Assembly: GCF_002873455.1 (NCBI RefSeq)
Contig: NZ_MCUN01000022.1
Location: forward strand, 82,700 to 146,699
Length of the DNA: 64,000 nt
Direction of reading: 5' to 3'
From: Vibrio splendidus
GTDB lineage: Bacteria; Pseudomonadota; Gammaproteobacteria; Enterobacterales; Vibrionaceae
The notes under the pieces: model-generated
Database searches by the model: none
What the model was told of the DNA's origin: nothing
Seen by the model: the letters and a program-made list of their open reading frames with translations, nothing else
Part shown: positions 7,285-16,290 of the stretch, piece by piece
Layout: every line of letters begins with the position of its first letter
Numbering within the stretch: position 1 is the first letter of the stretch
Translations under genes and position numbers: made by a program

Positions 7285-9156
7285 TTAATTTACAACTTCG
7301 ATATCCGTTTGCGGCACACTGCAACACGCTAGTATCTGCCCCATGTTACGCTCGTGTTCTTGCAACGCAGGTACATCTGGTTGGTGAACTTGCCCAGACT
7401 CAAGGGTCACTTTACACGCTCCGCAAAAACCAGCACGACAACTAGAAGCAATAGGCACACCCGCCGATTCAGCCTGTTCTAGTAGCGTTGATTGGTTATT
7501 ACCTTCAAACAGGTAGCCGTTCACACTTAACTGCAACTGCTTCACCGCCTCTTCTGTTGACTGAGCAACACCAAACGCTTCTTGGTGGTAATGCTGAGGA
7601 TTAAGCCCCATTTGAATCAGTAGTTTCTTTGCATTGTCCATAAAGCCGTCAGGGCCACACACGAAAGCTTGGCGTTTGTGTAACTCTTCAATTTTAGCGA
7701 CATGAGACACGCTCAAACGTCCTGATAAGCCATCCCACTCTTTAGTTGGTTGGCTTAATGAGTAAATCACACGAAGACCCGCATGCTCACTGGCGATCTT
7801 ATCAATCTCAGCTTGATAAGGGATGTCTTCTTCGCTGCTGCATTGGTGATAAAAAATCACATCATCAATCTGATCATGGTCGGCTAAGTAACGAAGCATT
7901 GATAGCATTGGGGTAATGCCGCTGCCTGCAGACAAAAGCAGCAACGGGTGCGTTGGATTTTGTTCTAGATAGAAAGCACCATCTGGGTTTTGAGCAACAA
8001 GAGTATCCCCCACTTGGAAGTGATCATTGAGCCAGTTTGAGATTTGACCATCGTCCACTCGCTTCACTGAAATAGCTAAGCGACCTGCGCGTGATGGGCT
8101 AGACGATAGTGTGTAACGTCGAGACACTTTTTCGCCATTAATCATCATTTCAATTGGTAGATGCTGACCCGGTTGATAACTTGGTAGTGAGTGGTTCTCC
8201 TTCGCTGGCTCTAACCAAAAGGTCGTGAAGTCACGAGCAATCTCTTCGCGCTCAACACAAGTTAAGTGCAACGACTCAACCCAAGTGTCTTCATAATGTT
8301 CTTTCTCTTTGGTTTCGAGTACTTCAACCACATCACCCGCTTTAACCAAACCTTCATTTTTAGCGACAAGATTCTGACCAAAGAAAACGCCACCACGCTC
8401 GTTAGCTCTGAATGTAGAGAAGGTATTAAGAGGCTCTTTTGTCGCTCTAAATTCGCCACGTTCAACGTCCACCGTAGTCAAAATACAGCGTTCACAAGGT
8501 TTAACCGCTTCGAATTCAACCTCACCAATTCGGATACGCTTCCAGCCATCTTCAGCAAAAGGGTCTGTATTGGAAACAACAAAGTTAGTACGGAACTGGT
8601 CCATCGAGTGTATTTCAGGGCTGCGACGATTCAGCTCATCTAGAGAAGCTTGGCTGATGATTAACATTGGGTAGCCGTCGGCAAAACTTACATTGTGACC
8701 TAGCTTCTCGCGAACGCGGTTCGATTGCTCACCAGAGAACAGTAACTCAACACGAACTCCTAATACATCGCTGAACCAATCATCGGCCTCATCACATGTC
8801 GTGTATGCCGTGAAGCTATCTTTCCACACCGTTGCTGGCGCTTCTTGCATCTTGAAACTGGCATATTTTAGACGCAGCGGCTCTTTGCCCTCATAGGTAA
8901 AAATCAAACCGTCTGGTTGCAAGCTAGAAGATACCTTGACCATTTTCGGATACTTGCGCGCCGTAATCATTGAACCGTCAGCCAATGCCAACATAAAGCG
9001 TCTGTCGAAGGTTAAGCCTTGTTTTTCGACCCAAGCAGAAGAAAGAGCGATCCCGCCGACTGATTTAACCGGAAACACATTAATTTGAGATAGAGAAGGC
9101 TGTTGATCCGAAGGCTCTTGCTCTAAAGCCTTTCGATCTAAAGGTGACTGCGACAT
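7285..9156 (-). CDS. MOSC-domain / ferredoxin-NADP reductase-like fusion
   Basis: This is a 623-residue fusion. Residues about 20-285 are an N-terminal MOSC barrel plus a MOSC domain (YcbX-like; Cys in the block KPCERC). About 290-400 is the FAD-binding barrel with RRYTLSS, followed by the NAD(P)-binding domain to about 520. A C-terminal plant-type [2Fe-2S] domain has Cys 573, 578, 581 and 611/612. By family knowledge MOSC proteins bind a molybdenum cofactor and reduce N-hydroxylated compounds, and the attached Hcr-like module would supply electrons from NAD(P)H. One chain may thus be a self-contained cytosolic reductase. It is a single gene with no cofactor genes nearby. Confidence 0.8.
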   Translation of the reverse strand: MSQSPLDRKALEQEPSDQQPSLSQINVFPVKSVGGIALSSAWVEKQGLTFDRRFMLALADGSMITARKYPKMVKVSSSLQPDGLIFTYEGKEPLRLKYASFKMQEAPATVWKDSFTAYTTCDEADDWFSDVLGVRVELLFSGEQSNRVREKLGHNVSFADGYPMLIISQASLDELNRRSPEIHSMDQFRTNFVVSNTDPFAEDGWKRIRIGEVEFEAVKPCERCILTTVDVERGEFRATKEPLNTFSTFRANERGGVFFGQNLVAKNEGLVKAGDVVEVLETKEKEHYEDTWVESLHLTCVEREEIARDFTTFWLEPAKENHSLPSYQPGQHLPIEMMINGEKVSRRYTLSSSPSRAGRLAISVKRVDDGQISNWLNDHFQVGDTLVAQNPDGAFYLEQNPTHPLLLLSAGSGITPMLSMLRYLADHDQIDDVIFYHQCSSEEDIPYQAEIDKIASEHAGLRVIYSLSQPTKEWDGLSGRLSVSHVAKIEELHKRQAFVCGPDGFMDNAKKLLIQMGLNPQHYHQEAFGVAQSTEEAVKQLQLSVNGYLFEGNNQSTLLEQAESAGVPIASSCRAGFCGACKVTLESGQVHQPDVPALQEHERNMGQILACCSVPQTDIEVVN

Positions 9157-9372
9157 AACGATTCCAATGTTTTGTTGTTTGTCCCAATGCTAACAAATGG
9201 TTATAAATAGTTAAACTGGTAGGCATTAAACACTTGATACTAAGCTATTATCTTGAGATGTTTAGCTTTCTATCTTGATACATTAAGGCAGCAATGCAGT
9301 AACACTTTCATACGTTCTATACTTTGAACACGATTACTACTTTGATCTTTCATCGAATAAAAAGGATTTATC

Positions 9373-9531
9373 ATGAACAAACTTGTCATTATCATCTTAT
9401 GTGTACTGCTTCCTCCTGTTGGTGTGTTTTTCGCACGCGGTGCAGGTAAAGATTTACTGATTAACATCATCCTGACTTTCTTCTTCTGGGTGCCTGGAAT
9501 GATTCACGGACTATGGGTTGCCACTCGGTAA
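9373..9531 (+). CDS. YqaE/Pmp3-family small membrane protein
   Basis: The 52-residue ORF starts at an ATG with aaagga nine bases upstream. It encodes two hydrophobic segments (about residues 3-20 and 28-49) separated by RGAGKD, with the family pattern LLPPVGVFFARG and FFWVPGMIHGLWV. This is the UPF0057/Pmp3 group, inner-membrane proteins linked to stress and membrane potential in other organisms. It is a single gene. Confidence 0.85.
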   Translation: MNKLVIIILCVLLPPVGVFFARGAGKDLLINIILTFFFWVPGMIHGLWVATR

Positions 9532-9646
9532 CTTCTCTTCGAGAACAAATACCGAATTTAATACCAATAAAAACAAGCTCCTAGCCCTGAAGCGTTAAAA
9601 ATAGGATGAAATGAAAGTGCTTTTCCACTATCATCCTGTCGCCTAA

Positions 9647-9662
9647 ACGTAAGCGATTGCTT
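9647..9662. promoter_or_regulatory. Candidate PurR operator upstream of pyrC
   Basis: The sequence acgtaagcgattgctt matches 12 of 16 positions of the PurR consensus (ACGCAAACGTTTGCGT). It lies 62 bp before the pyrC start. PurR control of pyrC is known in E. coli; here it is inference. Confidence 0.5.
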
Positions 9663-9723
9663 TCACAGATTTCGCCGAGTTTAGGCTCCAACTACATAAC
9701 ACTTCAAATGGTGGGAGCCTTCA

Positions 9724-10752
9724 ATGACACAACTTACGATTACTCGTCCTGACGACTGGCACGTTCATCTACGCGATGGCGAAGTATTAAAAGATACAGT
9801 GCGAGATATCAGCCGCTACAATGGTCGAGCGTTAATCATGCCAAACACCATCCCACCGGTAACAGATACCGAAATGGCTCTTGCTTACCGTGAACGCATC
9901 ATGGCAGAGCAGCCAAGTGAACAGTTCCAGCCTCTGATGGCACTTTACCTAACAGACAACACAACTCCTGACGAAATTCGCAAAGCGAAAGAGTCTGGTG
10001 CCGTAGTCGCTGCCAAACTTTACCCAGCAGGCGCGACAACAAACTCGGATTCAGGCGTAACTTCGGCTCAAAAGATTTACCACGTATTAGAAGCCATGCA
10101 AGAAGTGGACATGTTGTTACTGATTCACGGCGAAGTAACGACTCACGATGTTGATATTTTTGACCGTGAGAAGCAGTTCCTAGACACGGTTCTAGCTCCG
10201 ATTGTTAACGACTTCCCTAACCTGAAGATCGTTCTAGAGCACATCACAACTGCAGATGCTGCGACTTTCGTTAAGAACGCTAACGACAACGTAGCAGCAA
10301 CCATTACAGCGCACCACTTGCTTTATAACCGCAACCACATGTTGGTTGGCGGCATTAAGCCACACTTCTACTGCCTTCCTATTCTGAAGCGCAACACTCA
10401 CCAATTAGCGCTTATCGAGGCGGCAACAAGCGGCAGCAAGAAGTTCTTCTTGGGTACAGACTCTGCACCACACGCAAAAGGCGCAAAAGAGTCAGCATGT
10501 GGTTGTGCGGGTTCTTACACAGCACACGCTGCGGTTGAACTGTACGCTGAAGTATTCGATTTAGAAGGCAAGATTGAAAACCTAGAAGCTTTCGCAAGCC
10601 ACAACGGCCCAGACTTCTACGGCATGCCACGTAACACGGATACCATCACTCTTGTTAAAGAAGAGTGGAGTGTTGCTGAAACTATGCCTTTCGGGTCAGA
10701 CATTGTTGTGCCAATCCGTGGCGGCGAGACTATCGCTTGGGCTGTTAAATAG
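9724..10752 (+). CDS. pyrC: Dihydroorotase
   Basis: The 342-residue protein is a class II dihydroorotase of the length seen in enterobacteria and vibrios. The zinc ligands HVHLR are at residues 13-17, the carboxylated Lys is K98 (AAKLYPAG), and later His and Asp ligands lie in LEHITT and GTDSAPH. It closes carbamoyl aspartate to dihydroorotate in pyrimidine synthesis. The start has gtgggagcc upstream. It is monocistronic with a strong terminator and a candidate PurR site. Confidence 0.96.
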   Translation: MTQLTITRPDDWHVHLRDGEVLKDTVRDISRYNGRALIMPNTIPPVTDTEMALAYRERIMAEQPSEQFQPLMALYLTDNTTPDEIRKAKESGAVVAAKLYPAGATTNSDSGVTSAQKIYHVLEAMQEVDMLLLIHGEVTTHDVDIFDREKQFLDTVLAPIVNDFPNLKIVLEHITTADAATFVKNANDNVAATITAHHLLYNRNHMLVGGIKPHFYCLPILKRNTHQLALIEAATSGSKKFFLGTDSAPHAKGAKESACGCAGSYTAHAAVELYAEVFDLEGKIENLEAFASHNGPDFYGMPRNTDTITLVKEEWSVAETMPFGSDIVVPIRGGETIAWAVK

Positions 10753-10798
10753 TCTAACTCTATAAAGCTTACTGTTCATTACACTTAGTTTTATATTG

Positions 10799-10827
10799 AG
10801 CCCTTCACATAAGTGAAGGGCTTTTTA
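10799..10827 (+). terminator. Intrinsic terminator of pyrC
   Basis: A 10-bp perfect stem (agcccttcac / gtgaagggct), loop ataa and a T run. Confidence 0.9.
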
Positions 10828-10924
10828 TTATGTCTTAATTTCCTTGATTCTAGGCAATAAGCGCCTAACCTTACGGTATAACCACTTGTAAAGTGCGGTT
10901 AATACTAAAAATCAGCGGTAAAAT

Positions 10925-12163
10925 ATGACTTTAGACTTAGATATTCGGACTCTGTGTTTAATTATGGTGTTCTTATCCGGTACATACTGTATTGGTCTTC
11001 TAATTAAACAACAAAACCAAGCTCGTATTTTGGGAATGCGTAGCTTTTTATGCGCTATTTTTCTGTTAATGGCAGGCTTCTCCCTATTGAGCTTTGGTTC
11101 CAATATTTCGGTGTGGCTCGCTAAAATAATAGCCAATATAGCAATAGCTGGCGGATTCGCTTTAATAGTACTTAGCCTTACCCAACTAAGGCAGTCTCCC
11201 TTCATTTACAGCCTTTGCGTCTTTTCAGCACTACCTTTCGCTATCGTCGCCTTGGTTTACTTCACCTTTATCGACCCATCCACTAATTCTCGAGTCGTAA
11301 CGATGAGTCTTTATGTCACACTGTGCACCCTTGCAAGCGTATTGGTTGTCAGGTCAGGCACCATAGCTGACGTTAAAGCGCCACTATTCCTGTTAGGGGG
11401 CGTGTTCATTATTCATTCTTTTTTCATGATTTATAGAATTGGGGTCACCCTCAAAGAACCCAATATTGAAGACTTTTTGCAAGCCGGCGATATACATCAG
11501 TTTGCCATCATCATGACCGCAATCCTACTTAGCACGCTAGGCTTTACTTACAATTGGTTGCTAAGTGCTAGGTTGATGCAATCACTCTACAGTTCTTCAA
11601 TGAAAGACAGCTTAACCCAGTTGTATAATCGCCGAGCGATGAATGAAATGTTAAGACGAGAATGGATGCGCAGCATAAGGCATCATCATCCCTTATCAGT
11701 GATCATTCTTGACATCGACCACTTCAAACAAGTCAACGATCAGCATGGCCATCAGACCGGTGACAATGTATTGCAAAAAATAGGGGCAATTCTCAGGAAA
11801 AACCTTAGAGCTGCGGATATCCCTTTCCGTTATGGCGGCGAAGAGTTTTTGATTGTATTGCCAGATACCCGCATCGATGATGCATGTAAGGTGGCTGAAA
11901 AGTTAAGAGTCATTATCGAGGAGAAAAAGTTTTGGCGACAGCAAAGCGGTCGTTTGACAGCAAGCTTTGGGTTGTCCGAACTTCGAACTGAAGACCTAGT
12001 CTCTTGCATGATAAAACGAGCAGATGAGGCCTTATACTGCGCCAAGGAACATGGTCGGAATACCGTCTGTCATTCAGAAAATGGACAAGATCTACCATCA
12101 GAACTGCACTTAACTCAAGCAAAAGTGATGCTAGAGAACAAGACCTCCACGAGCACGATTTAG
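10925..12163 (+). CDS. Membrane-bound diguanylate cyclase (GGDEF)
   Basis: The 412-residue protein has about seven hydrophobic segments in residues 5-220, then a C-terminal GGDEF domain. The active-site motif is GGEEF at residues 304-308, and the product-inhibition site RxxD (RAAD) sits five residues before it, so it should be an active, feedback-inhibited cyclase making c-di-GMP. The gene is a paralogue of the one at 54706-55893: both begin with a matching LDxRTL segment and share YCIGLL. The signal sensed by the membrane part is unknown. Confidence 0.88.
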   Translation: MTLDLDIRTLCLIMVFLSGTYCIGLLIKQQNQARILGMRSFLCAIFLLMAGFSLLSFGSNISVWLAKIIANIAIAGGFALIVLSLTQLRQSPFIYSLCVFSALPFAIVALVYFTFIDPSTNSRVVTMSLYVTLCTLASVLVVRSGTIADVKAPLFLLGGVFIIHSFFMIYRIGVTLKEPNIEDFLQAGDIHQFAIIMTAILLSTLGFTYNWLLSARLMQSLYSSSMKDSLTQLYNRRAMNEMLRREWMRSIRHHHPLSVIILDIDHFKQVNDQHGHQTGDNVLQKIGAILRKNLRAADIPFRYGGEEFLIVLPDTRIDDACKVAEKLRVIIEEKKFWRQQSGRLTASFGLSELRTEDLVSCMIKRADEALYCAKEHGRNTVCHSENGQDLPSELHLTQAKVMLENKTSTSTI

Positions 12164-12266
12164 AATATCAACCACTTGTAACATAAGCCCACTCAATAAG
12201 AGTTGCACGATGCTGTTCTGCTGATTATTCTCATTTAATCGCAACGTATCCCACAGAGATAAAACA

Positions 12267-13193
12267 ATGGAAAGTACTTACATCTACCCTATTGGCAAGC
12301 CCGGACAAAAGTGGCAACAAGCAGAACGTGAAGCATGGTTCGCTCAAAGAACGGTGAAGCGTGAATATCAGCAAGAAGTCGTGCCAAAAATCCAAGCATT
12401 AGCAGACCGCTTTGACATCGAGCAATACGGCGCACTGAGCTACGATGAAGATCGCTTCCCGCTTTTGGCAATCAAAAGCAAAAACTGGGACGCATCAAAG
12501 CCAACAATTCTTGTCACCGGTGGTGTTCACGGCTACGAAACCAGTGGTGTTCACGGCGCGATCAAGTTCGCTGCAACCCAAGCAGAACAATACTCAACGC
12601 ACTTCAATATTGTTGTTGCACCGTGTGTGAGCCCTTGGGGTTACGAAGTAATCAACCGCTGGAACCCAAATGCTGTCGATCCAAACCGTTCTTTCTACGA
12701 CGGTACACCGGCAGAGGAATCGGCAAATCTACGTGCGTTAGTGGCCTCTTTGCCAGAAGTATTGGTTCACGTCGACCTGCACGAAACGACGGATTCCGAT
12801 GAAACAGAATTCCGACCAGCACTCGCAGCGCGTGATGGCATTGAGTACATTGAAGGTATGATCCCAGACGGTTTCTACACGGTTGGTGATACTGAAAATC
12901 CACAACCAGAATTCCAAGCAGCGATTATTGCTTCAGTAGAAAAAGTGACGCACATTGCGCCTGCAGATGAAGACGGCAAAATCATTGGTTCTGAAGTCAC
13001 CCAACACGGTGTGATCAACTACCCAATGAAGAAGCTAGGCTTATGTGGTGGTGTGACTGACTGTAAATACGGCACAACCACAGAAGTTTACCCAGACAGC
13101 GATAAAGTAACCGATGAAGAGTGTAATGACGCTCAAGTTGCTGCGGTAGTCGGTGCTTTGGATTACGTAATCCAACACGAATTAAACGCTTAA
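12267..13193 (+). CDS. M14-family metallocarboxypeptidase-like protein
   Basis: The 308-residue protein has the zinc-carboxypeptidase pattern: GGVHGYETSG (His and Glu ligands) near residue 88, DPNRSF with the Asn-Arg substrate pair, and HVDLHET with the third His near residue 170. This places it in the M14/AspA-type superfamily. There is no signal peptide, so it acts in the cytosol, perhaps on a small amide or gamma-glutamyl compound. The start has agag at good spacing. It ends with a strong terminator. Confidence 0.75.
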   Translation: MESTYIYPIGKPGQKWQQAEREAWFAQRTVKREYQQEVVPKIQALADRFDIEQYGALSYDEDRFPLLAIKSKNWDASKPTILVTGGVHGYETSGVHGAIKFAATQAEQYSTHFNIVVAPCVSPWGYEVINRWNPNAVDPNRSFYDGTPAEESANLRALVASLPEVLVHVDLHETTDSDETEFRPALAARDGIEYIEGMIPDGFYTVGDTENPQPEFQAAIIASVEKVTHIAPADEDGKIIGSEVTQHGVINYPMKKLGLCGGVTDCKYGTTTEVYPDSDKVTDEECNDAQVAAVVGALDYVIQHELNA

Positions 13194-13220
13194 GCTAATA
13201 CCTAGTAACTAAAACTAGAA

Positions 13221-13257
13221 AGAGCCACAGGTGACGATTCATTTGTGGCTCTTTTTT
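13221..13257 (+). terminator. Intrinsic terminator of M14 gene
   Basis: A 9-bp stem (agagccaca / tgtggctct) with a 14-nt loop and a six-T run. Confidence 0.85.
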
Positions 13258-13292
13258 GTCTTTTCTGCTTGCCTTTAATTTCTTCTTGGGCA

Positions 13293-13328
13293 TAAAAAAG
13301 CTCCCTTGCACACAGTACAAGAGAGCTT
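13293..13328 (-). terminator. Intrinsic terminator of BCCT gene
   Basis: Read on the minus strand, an imperfect 11-bp stem (aagctctcttg / caagggagctt) is followed by six U. Confidence 0.8.
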
Positions 13329-13387
13329 TGAAATAATACTTAATAAGGAGTAACTAACGAACTATCGACTCCCCATACTTAGTTACT

Positions 13388-14995
13388 TTATTTAGCTGTT
13401 TCGCTAACGTTTTCTTGTCCTTTATCTACTTCAGTTAGTAGACCTTTCAACAAGCTGAAACAGCCAATCAGAAGAATGATCGTAAATGGCAGTGCAGCAA
13501 TGATCGTGATCGATTGCAGAGCTTGGATAGATTGAGTACCACCAATCCACAACATCACCATTGCGATAGCACCGGAGATAACCGCCCAAACCACTTTCTG
13601 TTTCACTGGAACTTCAAGCTTACCACCCGCTGTCATACCATCGATAACAATAGAGCCTGAGTCTAGCGTTGTAACGAAGAACACGATGATCAGCGCGACT
13701 GCGAGAACTGACAGAATGTTACCGAACGAGTAAGCATCTAGCATGTAGAACAAGCTTAGAGACACATCTGTGATGCCTTGGTCGAGACCAAGTTGCCCTA
13801 CATGATTAATCACCTGCTCGATAGCCACGCCACCGAAGATAGCCATCCAAGCCGACGTTACCAATGTTGGGATAATCAGTACGCAAAGTAAAAACTCACG
13901 AACCGTACGGCCTTTAGAAATACGCGCTACAAACATACCGAAGAAAGGTGCATACGCAACCCACCATGCCCAGTAGAACACAGTCCAGCCATGCAGCCAT
14001 GTTGTGTCTTCACGACCAGAGCTTTGGCTTAACGCTACGATGTTATTCACATAGCCCGTTGCGGCAGTCGCCACAGAATCAAGCACGGTTGTGAAGTTCA
14101 GAACAGCGATAAGACCAAGGAATACGAACGCAATAACCATGTTCAAGTTACTTAGGAATTTTACACCACCGTCCATACCACGTAGAACCGAGATGATCGC
14201 CAAGCCCATGATCAGAACGATAATAGATTGCTGAAGGAAGATGTTGTTTTCCAAGCCAAATACATGGCTGATACCACTTGCTGCTTGTGTACCACCTAAG
14301 CCTAATGAAGTCGCTAGACCAAACAGCGTAACCAATACCGTTAATACATCGATCACATCACCTGTTTTACCCCACACTCGTTCACCCAGAATAGGGTAAA
14401 ACACAGAGCGCATAGATAGCGGTAAGCCTTTGTTATAAACAAAATACGCTAGGCAAAGTGCCGTCATGCCATAGATAGCCCATGCATGAAAACCCCAGTG
14501 GAACAGTGTCGCGCCAAGAGCCAGTTCACGGCCTGCTTCTGTAAAAGGTTCTGCATCGAGTGGCGTTCCGAACCAATTCGTAAAGAACGCTGTTGGCTCT
14601 GCAACCCCCCAGAAAATAAGTCCAATACCCATACCTGCCGCGAATAACATCGCAATCCAAGATGACATTGAATAGTCCGCCGTCGCGTCTTCGCCACCTA
14701 GGCGAATCTTGCCCAACGGTGAAAACGCAAGAACAACGGCAAACGCTAGCATGATGTTAGCTCCCCACATAAACAGGAAGTCAAACTTTGATAAAACAGC
14801 ACCCTTAATAGAATCAATAGCAGCTTTAGCATCTGCAGGAGGAAGAGCAAGAAGAGTGATGATGAAGAGAAGAGATAAGCCTACTGAGGCTACGAAAACT
14901 GTGTTATGGACGTCCATGCCCCATTTACTGACGTTGTCTTGACCAACTTGATAGTCAGTAGAATCAATACTGTATTTTTTTGATTTAAAACTCAT
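13388..14995 (-). CDS. BCCT-family osmolyte transporter
   Basis: The 535-residue protein has twelve predicted membrane segments and the BCCT hallmarks GMGIGLIFWGVAEP near residue 117 and the aromatic signature FYWAWWVAYAPFFG in segment 8. The family imports betaine, choline, carnitine, ectoine or DMSP with sodium or protons. The C-terminal tail is short, unlike the long regulatory tail of BetT. No bet genes adjoin it, so a compatible-solute uptake role in osmotic stress is the best guess for a marine organism. A 486-bp gap lies between it and the next gene upstream. Confidence 0.88.
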   Translation of the reverse strand: MSFKSKKYSIDSTDYQVGQDNVSKWGMDVHNTVFVASVGLSLLFIITLLALPPADAKAAIDSIKGAVLSKFDFLFMWGANIMLAFAVVLAFSPLGKIRLGGEDATADYSMSSWIAMLFAAGMGIGLIFWGVAEPTAFFTNWFGTPLDAEPFTEAGRELALGATLFHWGFHAWAIYGMTALCLAYFVYNKGLPLSMRSVFYPILGERVWGKTGDVIDVLTVLVTLFGLATSLGLGGTQAASGISHVFGLENNIFLQQSIIVLIMGLAIISVLRGMDGGVKFLSNLNMVIAFVFLGLIAVLNFTTVLDSVATAATGYVNNIVALSQSSGREDTTWLHGWTVFYWAWWVAYAPFFGMFVARISKGRTVREFLLCVLIIPTLVTSAWMAIFGGVAIEQVINHVGQLGLDQGITDVSLSLFYMLDAYSFGNILSVLAVALIIVFFVTTLDSGSIVIDGMTAGGKLEVPVKQKVVWAVISGAIAMVMLWIGGTQSIQALQSITIIAALPFTIILLIGCFSLLKGLLTEVDKGQENVSETAK

Positions 14996-15367
14996 AAATT
15001 ATGATGTTCGCATATCCGAATCAACGAATATAAGGACGCTCTCCATATCCAATTACTACTTGATTGGCTCGCCGCACCACCTAAATAAAAAGGCGATAAA
15101 AATCACAATGGTTGGTGATAAATGGACTTATTGGCTCAATCCCAAGGCGCGCATTATAGCACACCTCAAAGCATTTCGACTGAGTTTTAGCTCAATAGTC
15201 ACCCAAGCCACCGTCAATAGTGATAGTTAATCCAATGAAAAAAGGATAAAATAAACAAATAAAAATCTTTAAATACAGCACGTTAAATTAAAATAACGAA
15301 CTGTAAAATCTCATTCAAACTTTCTAAAGATAAAATCAACAACAGCCTAATTTATTTATAGCTCTAA
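14996..15367. other. AT-rich upstream region of the BCCT gene
   Basis: This is the promoter-side gap of the BCCT gene. It is rich in A/T tracts and has no ORF with a ribosome-binding site. No operator was recognised. Confidence 0.5.
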
Positions 15368-15390
15368 CAAAAAAGCCCCGCTATAGGGGC
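15368..15390 (-). terminator. Intrinsic terminator (minus strand)
   Basis: Stem gcccc/ggggc with loop tatagc, followed on the minus strand by six U. It lies about 90 bp past the stop of the 190-residue protein gene. Confidence 0.8.
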
Positions 15391-15481
15391 GGGGAAATTA
15401 CCAAAGGTAAAAGAGAAATCAGTATTCAAATTTCAGAGCTACGTCTAGCAGAGCAGCACTTCACGTTTCAAAGACAGCACA

Positions 15482-16054
15482 TTAGATCGCGAAGCAAAAA
15501 CCTAGGTTATAGTCTTCGCCATTCTTTGCCGTGAACTCTTTATCTTCACTTGAAGCGTTCGGTCGACCGCTTTCATCGCCTTTCACTAAGCTCACCCAGT
15601 GACGGATGCCAGAAGAACGGCTCGCCTCAGTTTGGCCAAACGTAGTGCATGTCTCTAACTGGATATCTTGAATATCAACCAATTCCAAGTAGCCAGTGCC
15701 TTTACGAGCACCGATTGTCACTTCAACGTGCGTACCACTTTCATCACGAAATAGGATTGCCGAAGGCTTAGACTTATCGCCAGTGAAAGCAACAAAGTGC
15801 TTCGCTCTTTTAAGGCCAGTATGTTCACCGTTTTTGAAGTAAACCTGAACATGTCGGTAGTTAATCTCATAGCTCACTGCATCTTCGTGTGAACCCGCCT
15901 CTAGAGGAAATAGAGTATCAAGCAACTGTTTCGCCATTTTTTGTTTTTCGAGCTGCTTGTCTGCTTTCACCATTTCTACGGCAAAGACAGCTTCAGCAAT
16001 AAATGTTGAATGGTTTCTGTGAAGTTCTGTTTTGTCTAGTGTCAGCATATTCAT
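15482..16054 (-). CDS. Hypothetical cytosolic protein of 190 residues
   Basis: I do not recognise this family. The protein has no signal peptide or membrane segment. It has an N-terminal helical part rich in Lys and Glu (residues 1-50) and a beta-rich rest with patterns YEINYRHVQVYFKNG and AILFRDESGTHVEVTIG. The C-terminus contains two Cys (TCTTFG, GFCFAI). The start has gaggg seven bases upstream. It is the next minus-strand gene downstream of the taurine TRAP operon with a 236-bp gap, so it is probably a separate transcript with its own terminator. Confidence 0.5.
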   Translation of the reverse strand: MNMLTLDKTELHRNHSTFIAEAVFAVEMVKADKQLEKQKMAKQLLDTLFPLEAGSHEDAVSYEINYRHVQVYFKNGEHTGLKRAKHFVAFTGDKSKPSAILFRDESGTHVEVTIGARKGTGYLELVDIQDIQLETCTTFGQTEASRSSGIRHWVSLVKGDESGRPNASSEDKEFTAKNGEDYNLGFCFAI

Positions 16055-16290
16055 AGTCTTTCCCTCTTACGGCTTTGAATTTCATGTAGGTCAAAAATCC
16101 TGATTGACCCTTTTCAAAATTGTTCTTTACTGTGTTGCTTCCATGTTTTTCATACTACTTGTATTTTCGAAACAATTTCACAACAAAAATTTCACAGTGT
16201 TAATTTTACTAAATTGCTTTTTTACACAAACCGGCATTTCTAGCCCCCAGCCCTTTATCTAACTGGGTTGAGGACTCAGTAGAAACACTT

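Noticed and set aside
9270..9470. 66-residue minus-strand frame over the YqaE/Pmp3 gene
   Set aside because: It is antisense to a small gene with clear family pattern and ribosome-binding site.
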